Shown one piece after another: positions 1 through 10,010 of a stretch of DNA of 64,000 bases. Under the pieces are notes generated by a model. That model saw only the letters and a program-made list of their open reading frames with translations. It searched no databases and was not told the DNA's origin. Numbering within the stretch: the first letter of the stretch is position 1; each line of letters opens with the position of its first letter. This DNA comes from Paenibacillus sp. FSL M7-0420 (lineage in GTDB: Bacteria > Bacillota > Bacilli > Paenibacillales > Paenibacillaceae): the NCBI RefSeq assembly GCF_038002345.1, contig NZ_JBBOCJ010000001.1:5642001-5706000 (forward strand), in the 5' to 3' direction. A program made the translations under genes and the position numbers.

Positions 1-531
1 CAGGGACGAATAGAAGACAAACTTCAGGTATCTAGACTGTTCCACCGGGATCTATCTAAAGTTGATTTTCACGACTTCCCTTATACTGAGAGTCCTTGGT
101 CAAAGGGTCACCGTATAGCCTGGCAAATAGATGAATTATCAAGGGACCTGCCAAGAGAGGCGCAAGAAATGATTAGTCCTATACTCGGGATGGTCAGCCT
201 GAAGGAGCAATACAGTATGCAGATTGTTCACGGCGATTTGTCAGGTAATATTCTTTTTGACAAGGCTATGAGTCCTTTAGTCATTGATTTTTCTCCTACG
301 ATTGCCCCAGTAGAATATGCGGAAGCCATTTTAGTGTGTGATTGTATAGCATGGCAGGGAAGCAAGGTTTCAGAGATAGACCTGCTGCCAAATGATAAAC
401 TGTACAGGGAGATGATACTACGAGCTATTATTTTCCGTTTAACGGTTTCTGCAATTTTTTTAAAGGGTGATTTTGCTGAATTTTCCAAAGAGTATGAGGC
501 ATTCAAGCCTATAATTGAGTATATCAAGTAG
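1..531 (+). CDS. Aminoglycoside phosphotransferase-like protein, 5' partial
   Basis: The frame is open from the first base of the window to the stop at 529-531, so the gene begins upstream. The 176 visible residues contain the catalytic-loop motif HGDLSGNILF followed by VIDFSP, which matches the HGDxxxxN and (I/V)D(F/W) metal-binding motifs of the APH/choline-kinase fold. These enzymes transfer a phosphate from ATP to a small-molecule hydroxyl in the cytosol. The substrate cannot be told from the C-terminal half; many chromosomal members of this family in Bacillales are of unknown function and are not antibiotic-resistance genes. The following gene is convergent. Confidence 0.75.
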   Translation, partial: QGRIEDKLQVSRLFHRDLSKVDFHDFPYTESPWSKGHRIAWQIDELSRDLPREAQEMISPILGMVSLKEQYSMQIVHGDLSGNILFDKAMSPLVIDFSPTIAPVEYAEAILVCDCIAWQGSKVSEIDLLPNDKLYREMILRAIIFRLTVSAIFLKGDFAEFSKEYEAFKPIIEYIK

Positions 532-567
532 GGGGTATTCACTGAGCAACATAGCCTACATCCTAAT

Positions 568-599
568 CAAAAAAACCTCCCCAGTCTCAGCCGGGAAGG
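568..599 (-). terminator. Rho-independent terminator of the FMN-binding protein gene
   Basis: Read on the minus strand, a stem of CCTTCCC with GGGGAGG (one G-T pair) is followed by seven T residues. It lies 25 bases after the stop codon of the minus-strand gene ending at 624. Confidence 0.7.
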
Positions 600-623
600 A
601 ATCATGGAACCGGAATCCGCTTA

Positions 624-1175
624 TTATTTTGCAGCTTTGGCTGCGCTTAGAATGGCTTTCAGGTAACCTTGGGTATCCACCAGAGTTGCACCGCTTACCG
701 CATCAACGACTTGCTCTTTGCTCTTGTTAGTCAGTGTAGCTTCAAGGGATTTTATCGTTTTGCCTGTTGCGAATTTCTCGATAGCCGCCAGGTTCTTGTC
801 ATAGGCTACTGTCGATTTGGCTTCTTCCGTCATGTGCTCACTGTAGTATTTGGCGTTGGTCTTCTTGGAGGCCAGCACCATATTCGGATCTTTGTAATTC
901 TTGCCGAAGTCCTTGTCCGAGTTCGGTACGCCAGTGGCTACATCGCTACCCAGGAACTGATAATCATCCAGCGAAGCCGCAACGATTACGCCATTCTGGA
1001 CTACAGCAACCGCTACAGTGAAGCATTTGGTGCCATGGGCAGCCGCTTCCACCCGGCCTACCTTAAGCGGTGCGCTCGCTGCCGAAGTGACATTGTTCAG
1101 GGCGCCGCTGTTCCCTACCCCGACAAGTGCCAATGAGATGCCGGCCACGAGCATTAACTTAGTAACTTTTTTCAC
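624..1175 (-). CDS. Secreted FMN-binding-domain-like protein
   Basis: 183 residues with an N-terminal signal peptide (basic MKKVTK, hydrophobic stretch, small residues near position 30) and no lipobox cysteine. The C-terminal part contains DAVSGAT, the SGAT signature of FMN_bind domains in which the threonine can carry covalently bound FMN in related proteins such as the extracellular electron-transfer protein PplA. The start is GTG at 1175, seven bases after a GGGGGA ribosome binding site. By family it would act outside the membrane in redox chemistry. It stands alone with its own terminator. The fold assignment rests on the SGAT region; the rest is divergent. Confidence 0.65.
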   Translation of the reverse strand: MKKVTKLMLVAGISLALVGVGNSGALNNVTSAASAPLKVGRVEAAAHGTKCFTVAVAVVQNGVIVAASLDDYQFLGSDVATGVPNSDKDFGKNYKDPNMVLASKKTNAKYYSEHMTEEAKSTVAYDKNLAAIEKFATGKTIKSLEATLTNKSKEQVVDAVSGATLVDTQGYLKAILSAAKAAK

Positions 1176-1741
1176 AAATATTCCCCCAGTTCATCAAATA
1201 GACTGCGCTTACATACTATTTTTATCAATATATTGGAAGGCCGTCAGTTACAAATGTTACTGGGAATCTGCAAATATATGGATGAAGCACGGGAATGCAT
1301 CAGAGGGAACGCGGGCTCACCGGCAACTTGACTGGTGGAGGTTTCCTTGAACAACAAGAACAAGATCACCCAGCGGGTAAACGATGCTAATGTCTCCCTC
1401 ACCGGCCGCTTTTAAGGAGCAGTATTGTTGCACTTTTGGCAGGATTTCTCTATACCTTTCAATGCTTGTAGTACATTGTTGCATTATTTGCACAAATTTC
1501 GGTGTTTAGAGCAAGTTAGCGCTGAATTTGTTGCAGTTTGTGCAGGATTTCAGCATAGAACGCTTCTTTGGGGCAGTATTGTTGCATTTTTTTGCAGGAT
1601 TCCTCTTAAATGGTTACTTCCTGTGATGTATGGGGCCCTTTAGCCAGGCCGCAATCCTCCAGAGTTCAGAGAAATGCGGCCCGGCTGGGCATGGCTTACA
1701 TTGACTTATCTTAGCTTCACAGAGCCGATTGGTATAATGGC
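1176..1741. other. Intergenic region with no convincing gene
   Basis: This 566-base gap lies between two minus-strand genes. The only recognisable content is a short array of degenerate repeats at 1420-1602 (separate entry). A 72-codon open frame at 1425-1643 runs through the repeats and lacks a ribosome binding site, so it is not called. A 22-codon frame starting with TTG at 1348 follows a GGAGG motif and may be a gene remnant. Confidence 0.5.
1420..1602. repeat. Four degenerate ~51-bp repeats
   Basis: Four units begin near 1420, 1470, 1523 and 1573. Each carries a core of the form TTGTTGCA, a T-rich stretch of 4-6 bases, then TGCAGGATT or a close variant. TGCA-T(n)-TGCA can pair as a short stem. 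The first and last units share the 14-base string CAGTATTGTTGCAC/T. Unit spacing is 50-53 bases, the same period as the larger arrays at 8.1, 27.6 and 43.4 kb although the sequence differs. Confidence 0.65.
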
Positions 1742-3046
1742 CTACTCCTGATCTGTGCCGCCGATTTGCTCGCGCAGGCGGCGCAGATCCTCCGGCCAGG
1801 GATCGGCTACTTCGATCTTGCTGCGGGTCCAGGGGTGGGCGAAAATCAGCTTCTCGCCATGCAGCGCCTGGCGGTCGGAACTCCCCTGCTTCGCCTTGAC
1901 TCCCGGCTTGGAAGGTGGAGCCGGCGGCTGCTTGCCTTGGACTTGCAGACCAGGGATGAGGCCTGCCTTCTCCTGCTCTTCGAACCAGGCCGTAATGGCA
2001 GACTTCACCTGACCGGGCTCCGAACGAAGGGGCTGCTTCTCCTTAAGGCTGTTGCCGGACGGAATACCAGCGGTGTGCCAGGCCGATCCGCCGTAGAGGT
2101 CATCCCCGAAGAGCGGATGCCCCGCATGGCTGAGGTGGACACGAATCTGGTGCGTGCGGCCCGTCTCCAGCTGCAGCTTCACTACGGTTCCGCCGGGCAG
2201 GGCTTCACGCCCCACAATCCGTGTTACCGCCGCTTGCCCTCCAGGGGATACCCGTCTGCGCGCCGCATGATGACGGTCACGGCCGATGGGGGCATCGATC
2301 ACCGTAAGCTCAGGCGGCACTGTGCCTTCAACAATCGCCGCATACAGGCGGGATACGTTCTTCTCACGCATCTCTTCATCCAGCACAAGCTGGGCGTATT
2401 CGTTCTTCGCATACAACACGGGTCCGGTGGTATCCTTGTCCAGCCGGTGGATATGACGGACGGCAATGCCGCCGCCGGAGGCCGCATAATGCGCGGCTAC
2501 AAGATGATCCAGCGTTACCCCCGTGCCGCTGCCGTCCGGGTGAACTGCCAGACCCGCAGGCTTGTGGACCACGAGGCAGAAGTCGTCCTCGAACAGCACC
2601 TCAACCGCAGCCTCCTGCCACACCGGCTCTATTCCCGCTTCCCTATGAGGGAACAGGGCCAGCCGCAGCCGGTCGCCCCTCCACTGGATGCCGTCCTCGC
2701 GGCGCAGCCGGGCGTGCAGCTTCTCCGGCATGCCGGCTGCGCCCAGCAGCCAGGCATCGATGGCTGCCGCTCTGTCGGCAGCCCCCGTAATGACCCGGCC
2801 AGGCATGGCTTCCAGCCATTCCCCGCGCCGGGTCCACTTGCCCCCGCCCGCGAAGCCGGCGGCGGTACCCGCAGCAGCCGCACCGACTGCGCCCGGGCCG
2901 GGACTGCCGCCGGTGGCAGCGGTCCCGGCTGTAAGATCCGGCGCTCCGCTGCGGCGGGCTGCCGCAGGGTCTGCGCCTGCATGGCGGGCACGGCCCTCCG
3001 TATCTGCGCGTTGCCCGCCGGACCGGTCCTCCGGTCCAGCCGTCAT
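1742..3046 (-). CDS. RluA-family RNA pseudouridine synthase
   Basis: 434 residues. The catalytic motif HRLDKDTTG carries the aspartate required for uridine-to-pseudouridine isomerisation in rRNA or tRNA, and [17 protein letters not shown] is the conserved C-terminal RluA block. The start overlaps the hemL stop by four bases (ATGA), so it is translationally coupled to the heme operon. Two oddities are visible. The first ~75 residues are a low-complexity Ala/Gly/Arg-rich stretch without an S4 fold. About 65 residues rich in Pro, Lys and Gln are inserted between DLYGG and QALHGEKL, which are normally adjacent. The exact RNA target cannot be deduced. Confidence 0.88.
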   Translation of the reverse strand: MTAGPEDRSGGQRADTEGRARHAGADPAAARRSGAPDLTAGTAATGGSPGPGAVGAAAAGTAAGFAGGGKWTRRGEWLEAMPGRVITGAADRAAAIDAWLLGAAGMPEKLHARLRREDGIQWRGDRLRLALFPHREAGIEPVWQEAAVEVLFEDDFCLVVHKPAGLAVHPDGSGTGVTLDHLVAAHYAASGGGIAVRHIHRLDKDTTGPVLYAKNEYAQLVLDEEMREKNVSRLYAAIVEGTVPPELTVIDAPIGRDRHHAARRRVSPGGQAAVTRIVGREALPGGTVVKLQLETGRTHQIRVHLSHAGHPLFGDDLYGGSAWHTAGIPSGNSLKEKQPLRSEPGQVKSAITAWFEEQEKAGLIPGLQVQGKQPPAPPSKPGVKAKQGSSDRQALHGEKLIFAHPWTRSKIEVADPWPEDLRRLREQIGGTDQE

Positions 3047-4344
3047 AGCGATTTCAGGGCCTGGTAATGGCCCGCAATCGTATCGTCAATATCCTGCTCG
3101 CTATGCGCAGCGGATACGAACATTCCCTCGAACTGGGAGGGTGGAACGCTGATGCCCTGATCCAGCATTTTGCCGAAATAACGCTTGAACAGCTCCAGGT
3201 TACTGGTCTTGGCCGTCTCAAAGTTAATGACCGGCTCCTCCGTGAAGAATGGACATACCATCGAGCCCACACGGTTAATCGTCAGCGGAATTCCCGTCTC
3301 CTGCGCATTGCGCTGAAGTCCGGCTTCCAGTCTCGCGCCAAGCGACTCCAGACGGGTGTAGACCTCAGGGGTCAGCAGCGCAAGCGTGCTGTAGCCCGCC
3401 GCCATCGCCAGCGGATTCCCGCTGAGTGTGCCTGCCTGATAGATCGGGCCGGACGGGGCGATCTGCTCCATGATCTCTCTTTTGCCACCGTAGGCCCCTA
3501 CAGGCAGACCGCCGCCGATCACCTTGCCGAAGCAGGTCAGATCCGGGTCTATCCCGAACAGCCCCTGCGCACATCCCCGGTCCACACGGAAGCCGGTCAT
3601 CACCTCGTCAAAAATCAGCAAAGCCCCGTACCCCGTAGTCACCTTACGGAGACCTTCCAGGAATCCAGGAAGCGGAGGCACAACGCCCATATTTCCGGCG
3701 ATCGGCTCCACGATGATAGCGGCAATCTCGTTGCCGTAGCGCTCAAACGCGATTTTGACCCCGTCCAGGTCATTATAAGGTACCGTGATCGTATTCACCG
3801 CTACCCCTTCCGGCACGCCCGGACTATCCGGCAGCCCCAAGGTCGCCACCCCGGAACCGGCCTTAATCAGCAGGCTGTCGGCATGGCCGTGATAGGAGCC
3901 TTCGAATTTGAGGATTTTGCTGCGTCCGGTGTAGCCGCGGGCCAGTCTGATCGCGCTCATCGTCGCTTCCGTTCCCGAGTTCACCATGCGGACAATGTCC
4001 ACCGAGGCCACGCGTTCTACCACGGTTTTGGCCATAGCGGTCTCTAGCAGGGTCGGCGCGCCGAAGCTTGTCCCTCTGGCCGCAGTCTCCTGCAGCGCCT
4101 TCACCACCTCAGGATGGGCATGTCCCATAATCAGCGGTCCCCACGAGCAGACGTAGTCAATGAAGCTGTTGCCGTCAATATCGTAGATCCGTGAGCCTTC
4201 GCCCCTCTCCACATAGACCGGGGTCAATCCTACGGACTTGAATGCCCGGACCGGGCTGTTCACCCCGCCGGGAATATATTGTTTTGCCTCTTCAAAAGCC
4301 ATGCGGGAAGCCTCTTCCCGGCGGTTCAACGGCAGATTGCCCAT
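3043..4344 (-). CDS. hemL: Glutamate-1-semialdehyde 2,1-aminomutase
   Basis: 433 residues, usual family length. It converts glutamate-1-semialdehyde to 5-aminolevulinate using PLP in the C5 route to heme. The class-III aminotransferase signature [12 protein letters not shown] (about 242-253) and the PLP lysine in [11 protein letters not shown] (Lys274) are both intact. The start ATG follows AGGAGGG by seven bases. It lies 18 bases after hemB and overlaps the downstream pseudouridine synthase by four bases, so these are one transcription unit. The first product-forming enzyme of the pathway, hemA, heads the same operon. Confidence 0.97.
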   Translation of the reverse strand: MGNLPLNRREEASRMAFEEAKQYIPGGVNSPVRAFKSVGLTPVYVERGEGSRIYDIDGNSFIDYVCSWGPLIMGHAHPEVVKALQETAARGTSFGAPTLLETAMAKTVVERVASVDIVRMVNSGTEATMSAIRLARGYTGRSKILKFEGSYHGHADSLLIKAGSGVATLGLPDSPGVPEGVAVNTITVPYNDLDGVKIAFERYGNEIAAIIVEPIAGNMGVVPPLPGFLEGLRKVTTGYGALLIFDEVMTGFRVDRGCAQGLFGIDPDLTCFGKVIGGGLPVGAYGGKREIMEQIAPSGPIYQAGTLSGNPLAMAAGYSTLALLTPEVYTRLESLGARLEAGLQRNAQETGIPLTINRVGSMVCPFFTEEPVINFETAKTSNLELFKRYFGKMLDQGISVPPSQFEGMFVSAAHSEQDIDDTIAGHYQALKSL

Positions 4345-4362
4345 GCTTGTTCCCTCCTGATC

Positions 4363-5361
4363 CTAGCCGCGCAGCCAGCGGGCTGCGTCCTTGGCGAAAT
4401 AGGTAATAATTACATCTGCTCCGGCGCGCTTCATGCCTGTCAGCATCTCCAGCACAACTGCCTGCTCATCGATCCAGCCCTGCTGCGCAGCCGCCTTGAC
4501 CATCGAGTACTCACCGCTGACGTTGTAGGCTACAAGCGGCAGATCGAACTGGTCGCGGATGGTGCGGAGTACATCCAGATAAGCCAGCGCAGGCTTCACC
4601 ATCAGCATGTCCGCGCCTTCCAGCACATCGGAATCCGCTTCGCGAACCGCTTCCCGCAGGTTGGCCGGGTCCATCTGGTACGTCTTGCGGTTGCCGAACT
4701 GGGGAGCGGAATCCGCTGCTTCGCGGAACGGGCCGTAGAAGGCGGAGGCGTATTTTACCGAATAGGACATGATCGGCACCTGCTCGAAGCCATTCGCATC
4801 GAGTCCGGCACGGATCGCCTGCACGAATCCGTCCATCATGTTGGACGGCGCGATAATATCCGCCCCTGCCCGGGCCTGCGAGACCGCCGTGCGGGTCAGC
4901 AGCTCAAGCGAAGCATCGTTAATTACATCCCCGTGCACCACACCGTCCACCGTATGGGTATGCACCATGCCGCAGTGGCCGTGGTCGGTGAATTCACACA
5001 GGCAGGTATCGGCGACAACCAGCAGGTCGGGATACCATTTTTTGATCAGACGCGTGGCTTCCTGCACAATGCCATCGTCTGCGAAGCCCGACGAGCCAAC
5101 CGCATCCTTCGTCTCGGGAATTCCGAACAGCAGTACCGCCGGAATGCCGAGGGAAGCAATCTCATCCACCTCCGCCTTCAGCGTATCCAGCGAGAAATGA
5201 TAGACGCCGGGCATCGAGCTGATCTCATTCTTTACACCCGTTCCATAGGTTACAAAAATCGGCTGGATGAAATCCAGCACATGGAGTACGGTCTCGCGCA
5301 CCATGCCGCGAATACCGGCCGACCCGCGCAAACGGCGGTGTCTGGTTATTGGAAAGCTCAT
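4363..5361 (-). CDS. hemB: Delta-aminolevulinic acid dehydratase (porphobilinogen synthase)
   Basis: It condenses two 5-aminolevulinate molecules to porphobilinogen. The chosen start, MSFPITRH, gives 332 residues and follows a clean AGGGGG site; an in-frame ATG 37 codons upstream has no such site and would add sequence foreign to the family. The metal-site cysteines are present in [14 protein letters not shown], and the two active-site lysine regions are visible as [10 protein letters not shown] and [10 protein letters not shown]. It sits between cobA/hemD (142 bases upstream) and hemL (18 bases downstream). Confidence 0.96.
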   Translation of the reverse strand: MSFPITRHRRLRGSAGIRGMVRETVLHVLDFIQPIFVTYGTGVKNEISSMPGVYHFSLDTLKAEVDEIASLGIPAVLLFGIPETKDAVGSSGFADDGIVQEATRLIKKWYPDLLVVADTCLCEFTDHGHCGMVHTHTVDGVVHGDVINDASLELLTRTAVSQARAGADIIAPSNMMDGFVQAIRAGLDANGFEQVPIMSYSVKYASAFYGPFREAADSAPQFGNRKTYQMDPANLREAVREADSDVLEGADMLMVKPALAYLDVLRTIRDQFDLPLVAYNVSGEYSMVKAAAQQGWIDEQAVVLEMLTGMKRAGADVIITYFAKDAARWLRG

Positions 5362-5503
5362 TGCTGCAAACCCCCTGTTCAGTAAGTATATACACACATC
5401 TATTCGTCTTAAGCAGTATTGAGATGTTAAAGTTATCGCTGCTAGTAAGCCAGACCCGATTGCAATGCTCAAAGGCAGCGCTGACAGATCCGGCAGGAAC
5501 AGG

Positions 5504-7060
5504 CTATCTCAGCCTCGTCGATTCATTCCAGCGGCACAGCTCCTGCACCAGTCCTTCGATGGTGGCTTCTTCCGGGAGCAGTCCCGGCGTGAGGCCCGCT
5601 TCGACTGCGGTCTGCTCGGTAACCGGGCCGATGCAGGCAATCTTGACACCCGCCAGCAGCGCCAGCGGATCTTCCAGACCCATCCGCTTCAGGATGCCAA
5701 GGAAGTTGCGCACTGTGGACGAGCTGGTGAAGGTCACCGCATGAATGCGCTTCTCCTCCAGCAGCTTCACCAGCTCAATATCATCCTCGCCGGTGATAAC
5801 CGTCTCATACGTATCCACCTCGGTCACTTCCAGCCCCAGCTCCCTCAGCTTGCCGGGCAGCCACTCGCGCGCCAGATCGCCGCGGGGAAGCAGCACCTTC
5901 TGCCCCGGCTGCAGCTGTGAGCCGAAGGCTTCAATCAGCCCTTCGGCCTGAAAGCGGCCGGGCAATTCTTCAGAGATCAGCCCGCGCTCTGCGAGCGCCG
6001 CAGCCGTCCCCGGTCCCACTGCGCACAGCCGCGCCCCGTGCAGGGCGCGAATATCCAGCTTCTGCTGCGTCAGATGACGCATGAAGAAGTCCACGCCGTT
6101 CGGACTGGTGAAGAACACCCAGTCGTACGCCGCAAGCCCGCCAAGTGCCGCAGCGATCTCCGCCTGCTTGCCCGCATCCCGCTGCATCACCGTCTCAATG
6201 ACCGGGAACTCATACGGCTCGCCGCCCAGCTCCTCGATCCGGTCCACCAGTTCGCTTGCCTGCGCACGCGCCCGCGTCACTACAATGCGCTTGCCGAACA
6301 GCGGCAGCGCCTCCACCCACATCAGGTGCTCCCGCTGGAGCACAACGTCACCGACCACAATAACCGCCGGCGGCTGGAAATCCGCTGCCGTAACCTTCGC
6401 CTCAATATCGGCCAGCGTGCCGGTCAGCGTCTCCTGATCCGCACGGGTCCCCCAGCGCACCAGCGCCACCGGGGTTTCCGGCGGACGGCCGTGCTTCATC
6501 AGCTGGGCGCTGATATAGCCGATTTTGGCGACACCCATCAGGAATACCAGCGTGCCTGTCGCATTCGTTACTTTATCCCATTGAATGGAATGATCCAGCT
6601 TATCCGGGCTCTCATGGCCGGTAATAATCGACAGGGAAGACGATGCCTCCCGGTGGGTCACCGGAATCCCGGCATATGCCGGAACGCTGATGGCCGAGGT
6701 AATGCCCGGCACAATCTCATAGTAGATGCCATTCCTGCGCAGCAGCTCCGCTTCTTCACCCACCCGGCCAAAAATCACGGGGTCCCCGCCCTTCAGACGC
6801 ACCACCGTTTTGCCCTCCAGAGCGAGATCGACCAGCAGCTGATTAATATCCTCCTGCTTCATCGTATGACGGTCTGAAAGCTTGCCTACGTATATTTTCT
6901 CGCCGCCGGGCTTCATCCATTTCAGCAGCCTTGGACTGGCCAGCCTGTCATAGACCAGCACATCGGCCTTGCGGATACACTCCAGCCCCTTGACTGTAAT
7001 CAGCTTCGCATCCCCCGGACCTGCACCTACCAGATATACCTTCCCCGCCATCTCCGTCAT
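5504..7060 (-). CDS. cobA/hemD: Fused uroporphyrinogen-III C-methyltransferase / uroporphyrinogen-III synthase
   Basis: 518 residues made of two enzymes. Residues about 1-245 are the SAM-dependent methyltransferase ([15 protein letters not shown] at the start, [12 protein letters not shown] in the middle), which makes precorrin-2 for siroheme or cobalamin. Residues about 255-510 are HemD, which closes and flips ring D of hydroxymethylbilane ([31 protein letters not shown]). The fusion channels the last common intermediate toward the siroheme branch and matches the dehydrogenase gene upstream. Two ATG codons, at 7060 and 7051, share one GAGGG/AAGGGG site; either could be the start. Confidence 0.95.
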   Translation of the reverse strand: MTEMAGKVYLVGAGPGDAKLITVKGLECIRKADVLVYDRLASPRLLKWMKPGGEKIYVGKLSDRHTMKQEDINQLLVDLALEGKTVVRLKGGDPVIFGRVGEEAELLRRNGIYYEIVPGITSAISVPAYAGIPVTHREASSSLSIITGHESPDKLDHSIQWDKVTNATGTLVFLMGVAKIGYISAQLMKHGRPPETPVALVRWGTRADQETLTGTLADIEAKVTAADFQPPAVIVVGDVVLQREHLMWVEALPLFGKRIVVTRARAQASELVDRIEELGGEPYEFPVIETVMQRDAGKQAEIAAALGGLAAYDWVFFTSPNGVDFFMRHLTQQKLDIRALHGARLCAVGPGTAAALAERGLISEELPGRFQAEGLIEAFGSQLQPGQKVLLPRGDLAREWLPGKLRELGLEVTEVDTYETVITGEDDIELVKLLEEKRIHAVTFTSSSTVRNFLGILKRMGLEDPLALLAGVKIACIGPVTEQTAVEAGLTPGLLPEEATIEGLVQELCRWNESTRLR

Positions 7061-7095
7061 CCCCTTATCCCTCTACACATGCGATTCCTTACCCC

Positions 7096-8043
7096 TTATT
7101 CCCTTACATCCGCCAAAATCTTCTCCGCACCTCTGGCCGCCAGCTTCCGCGCGACCTCCGCACCCAGCTCCACCGGATCATTGCCGGTGCAGGTCTCCTT
7201 CAGAATGACTGTGCCGTCCGGTGTTCCGACCATTCCGGTTAACGTTATGGACGGACCCGCTGCTGCCACGGCCTCTGATTCAAGTACTGCATAGGCGCCA
7301 ATGGGGACCTGGCACCCCCCGTTCAGAGCACCGAGGAAGGTCCGCTCCGCTGTCACCGTGAGTGCCGTGCGCTCATCATTATACAGCGCCAGCAGCTTGC
7401 GCAGCTCCTCATCGTCCTCACGGCACTCAATACCGAGTGCTCCTTGGCCTACAGCGGGCAGGCAGACCTCAGGCGGCAAATATGCCGTAATCCGGTCCTG
7501 CCAGCCCATCCGCGACAGCCCCGCTGCTGCCAGCAGAATCGCGTCATATTCGCCGCTCTCCAGCTTCTTCAGCCGCGAATCAATATTGCCGCGTACCGGC
7601 TCAATAAGCAGATCCGGCCGGAGTGCAGCCAGTTGGCTGGAGCGCCGCAGACTGCTTGTGCCTACGCGCGCGCCTTGCGGCAGACCCTCCAGGCCCGCTC
7701 CGCTATTAGAGATCAGAACGTCGCGCGGATCTTCACGCTTCGGCACCGCACCGTTCATCAAGCCTTCCGGCAATTCGGAAGGCATATCCTTCATGCTATG
7801 TACTGCCATATCAATATCCTTCGCCAGCATCGCCTGTTCAATTTCCTTGACGAACAGACCTTTGCCGCCCACTTTGGACAGGGTCACATCGAGAATCCGG
7901 TCACCCTTGGTCACAATCTTATGCACCTCAAAAGTAAAATCAAACCCATGCTCCCCGCTAAGCCGCTCCAGATCGGCAATTACATGCCCCGTCTGCGTTA
8001 AAGCCAGCGCACTTTGTCTGCTGCCCACGATAATCTTCCGCAT
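7096..8043 (-). CDS. hemC: Hydroxymethylbilane synthase (porphobilinogen deaminase)
   Basis: It polymerises four porphobilinogen units into hydroxymethylbilane. The N-terminus [14 protein letters not shown] and the dipyrromethane-cofactor loop [14 protein letters not shown], containing the covalent cysteine, are intact. I place the start at the ATG at 8043, preceded by AGGGGGAG; a GTG two codons earlier is the alternative. Length is 315 residues, as usual. The fifteen-unit hairpin array lies immediately upstream, so the hemC leader within the operon mRNA consists largely of those repeats. Confidence 0.96.
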   Translation of the reverse strand: MRKIIVGSRQSALALTQTGHVIADLERLSGEHGFDFTFEVHKIVTKGDRILDVTLSKVGGKGLFVKEIEQAMLAKDIDMAVHSMKDMPSELPEGLMNGAVPKREDPRDVLISNSGAGLEGLPQGARVGTSSLRRSSQLAALRPDLLIEPVRGNIDSRLKKLESGEYDAILLAAAGLSRMGWQDRITAYLPPEVCLPAVGQGALGIECREDDEELRKLLALYNDERTALTVTAERTFLGALNGGCQVPIGAYAVLESEAVAAAGPSITLTGMVGTPDGTVILKETCTGNDPVELGAEVARKLAARGAEKILADVRE

Positions 8044-8099
8044 GCCCACTCCCCCTGTTCAAGTCAGTCCCTTATTCCATCCGCCGCCGCCGTACCTAA

Positions 8100-8880
8100 C
8101 CCCTGAATTTGCTCGCTTGAGCTGATTCGGCCGAATTCAGGTGTATTTATACACCTCATTTGCTCCACTGAGCGACTTTCGCCGAATTCAGGTGTATTTA
8201 TACACCTCATTTGCTCGATTGAGCTGATTCGGCCGTATTCAAGGGTACTTATACACTTCATTTGCTCGACTGAGCTGTTTCGGCCGAATTCAGGTGTATT
8301 TATACACCTCATTTGCTCGCTTGAGCCGCTTCGGCCGTATTCAGGTGTATTTATACACCTCATTTGCTCGCTTGAGCCGCTTCGGCCGTATTCAGGTGTA
8401 TTTATACACCTAATTTGCTCAAATGAGCTGATTCGGCCGAATTCAAGGGTACTTATACACTTCATTTGCTCAACTGAGCCGCTTCGGCCGAATTCAGGTG
8501 TATTTATACACCTCATTTGCTCGATTGAGCCGTTTCGGCCGAATTCAAGGGTATTTATACACTTCATTTGCTCGACTGAGCTGATTCGGCCGAATTCAGG
8601 TGTATTTATACACTTCATTTGCTCGACTGAGCGACTTTCGCCGAATTCAGGTGTATTTATACACCTAATTTGCTCGATTGAGCCGATTTGGCGGAATTCA
8701 AGTGTATTTATACACCTAATTTGCTCAACAGAGCTGTTTCGGCCGAATTCAAGGGTATTTATACACTTCATTTGCTCCACTGAGCGACTTTCGCCGAATT
8801 CAGGTGTATTTATACACTTCATTTGCTCGCTTGAGCCGCTTCGGCCGAATTCAAGGGCATTTTTGCCCTTGCTTTGCTCA
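8100..8880. repeat. Array of fifteen 51-bp hairpin repeats inside the heme operon
   Basis: Unit cores (GTGTATTTATACAC or variants) start at 8141 and recur at exactly 51-base steps up to 8855. Each unit reads GAATTCAGGTGTAT, a two-base loop, ATACACCT, then CATTTGCTCGNNTGAGCNGNTTCGGCC. The core is a hairpin with 7-8 base pairs. The last unit (8855) changes both arms together (AAGGGCA and TGCCCTT) and keeps the stem. Five units have GGGTAT/ATACAC with one mismatch. Flanking each core is a second small inverted element, GCTCG..TGAGC. The region separates the precorrin-2 dehydrogenase-type gene from hemC. A minus-strand frame is open across all units only because 51 is divisible by three, so I do not call it a gene. 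Confidence 0.95.
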
Positions 8881-8907
8881 GCTCGGTGGCCTAGCCACTT
8901 AAGCACC

Positions 8908-9555
8908 TTATTCCTCCCGGTTGCACGCCACCCAAGCCTCAATCTGCTCACGTGTCCATGGTATAAAGGTGCCCTGCCGCAGCTCATTCAACACATCCAG
9001 CTTCCCTAGCCGCCGCAAGAGCCGCGACCGGTTCTCTGCCGCTGGCTCCAGCTGCTTGATGGCCGTCCGCAGCTCATGCAGGAAATCCAGATACGGCTCG
9101 TATTCCTCGCCGAGCAGCCCCGCAATCTGCTGCGTAATCCCCGCAGCCGCAGACGGTCCCGCCCCGGAGGTCGAGACCGCAACCGTGAGGCGCCCGCGGC
9201 GGAGCACGCCGGGCGTAATGAACGTGCCCGCCTCCGCATGGCTGGCCACATTAACGGGCAGCCCCAGCTGCCGGGCTTCCGCGGCAACGGCCTCATTCAC
9301 CGCCCTGTTATCGCTGGCGGCATAGACCAGCACAGCTCCCTGGAGATCTCCGGGAGCATAGGGGCGGCTGATCCATTGCAGCCGCTCCCCATCAGCCATC
9401 GCAGCCAGCGTCCCGCTGAGCGAGGGGCTGATCACCGCCAGCTCCGCGCCCGCTTCCAGCAGCGGAGCCGCCTTGCGCGCAGCCACCGCCCCGCCGCCAA
9501 TGATCACCACCCGCCGGCCTTCCACATCCAGCATAATCGGCAGATACTTTTTCAT
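8908..9555 (-). CDS. Precorrin-2 dehydrogenase / sirohydrochlorin ferrochelatase-type protein
   Basis: 215 residues. The N-terminus is a Rossmann NAD-binding fold (MLDVEGRRVVIIGGGAVAARK) typical of the CysG N-terminal half, Met8p and SirC. It would oxidise precorrin-2 from the CobA domain to sirohydrochlorin; whether it also inserts iron cannot be judged. VAVSTSGAGPSAA matches the family's conserved STxGxSP-like segment. The ATG at 9555 follows GGGAGAGCTGGAGTGAAGCGGG. That start region is copied several times in the upstream 77-bp array. The context is the siroheme arm of the heme operon. Confidence 0.9.
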   Translation of the reverse strand: MKKYLPIMLDVEGRRVVIIGGGAVAARKAAPLLEAGAELAVISPSLSGTLAAMADGERLQWISRPYAPGDLQGAVLVYAASDNRAVNEAVAAEARQLGLPVNVASHAEAGTFITPGVLRRGRLTVAVSTSGAGPSAAAGITQQIAGLLGEEYEPYLDFLHELRTAIKQLEPAAENRSRLLRRLGKLDVLNELRQGTFIPWTREQIEAWVACNREE

Positions 9556-10010
9556 CCCGCTTCACTCCAGCTCTCCCAGCGCTTCCTACTCACTGTCACC
9601 CAAATTCCATTCCACTGGCAAGCTACTCTTCATCCCGCTTCACTCCAGCTCTCCCAGCACTTCCAACTCGCTCTCATCCAACTTCCATCCCACTGGTTAG
9701 CCACTTTCCATCGCGCTCACTCCAGCTCCCCCAGCACTTCCAACTCACTCTCATCCAACTTCCATTCCACTGGCAAGCTACTCTTCATCCTGCTCACTCC
9801 AACTCTCCCAGCACTTCCAACTCACTTTCATCCATCGTCCATCCCACTGGTTAGCCACTTTCCATCCCGCTCACTCCAACTCTCCCAGCACTTCCAACTC
9901 ACTCTCATCCAACTTCCATCCCACTGGCAAGCTACTCTCCATCCCGCTTCACTCCAGCTCTCCCAGCACTTCCAACTCACTCTCATCCATCTTCCATCGT
10001 CCATCCCACT
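9556..10010 (-). repeat. 77-bp tandem repeats derived from the downstream gene's start region
   Basis: Units recur at 77-78 base steps; the marker CACTGG (plus strand) lies at 9613, 9691, 9768, 9845 and 9922. On the mRNA strand each unit contains GGGAGAGCTGGAGTGA, GCGGG and an ATG (for example at 9633), closely resembling the true start at 9555. Two unit types alternate: one encodes a short frame beginning MKSSLPVEW, the other MESG then stop. This gives a 154-bp higher-order repeat. The array fills the whole gap from the hemX stop to the start of the dehydrogenase-type gene. Confidence 0.85.

Noticed and set aside
1766..3067. 433-codon plus-strand frame opposite the pseudouridine synthase
   Set aside because: It is the antisense shadow of a GC-rich gene with clear RluA motifs.
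8064..8987. Minus-strand frame of 307 codons with a 17-residue repeat
   Set aside because: It is open only because the hairpin unit is 51 bases. Differences between units are not biased to silent sites, its ATG lies inside the upstream gene, and no ribosome binding site is present.
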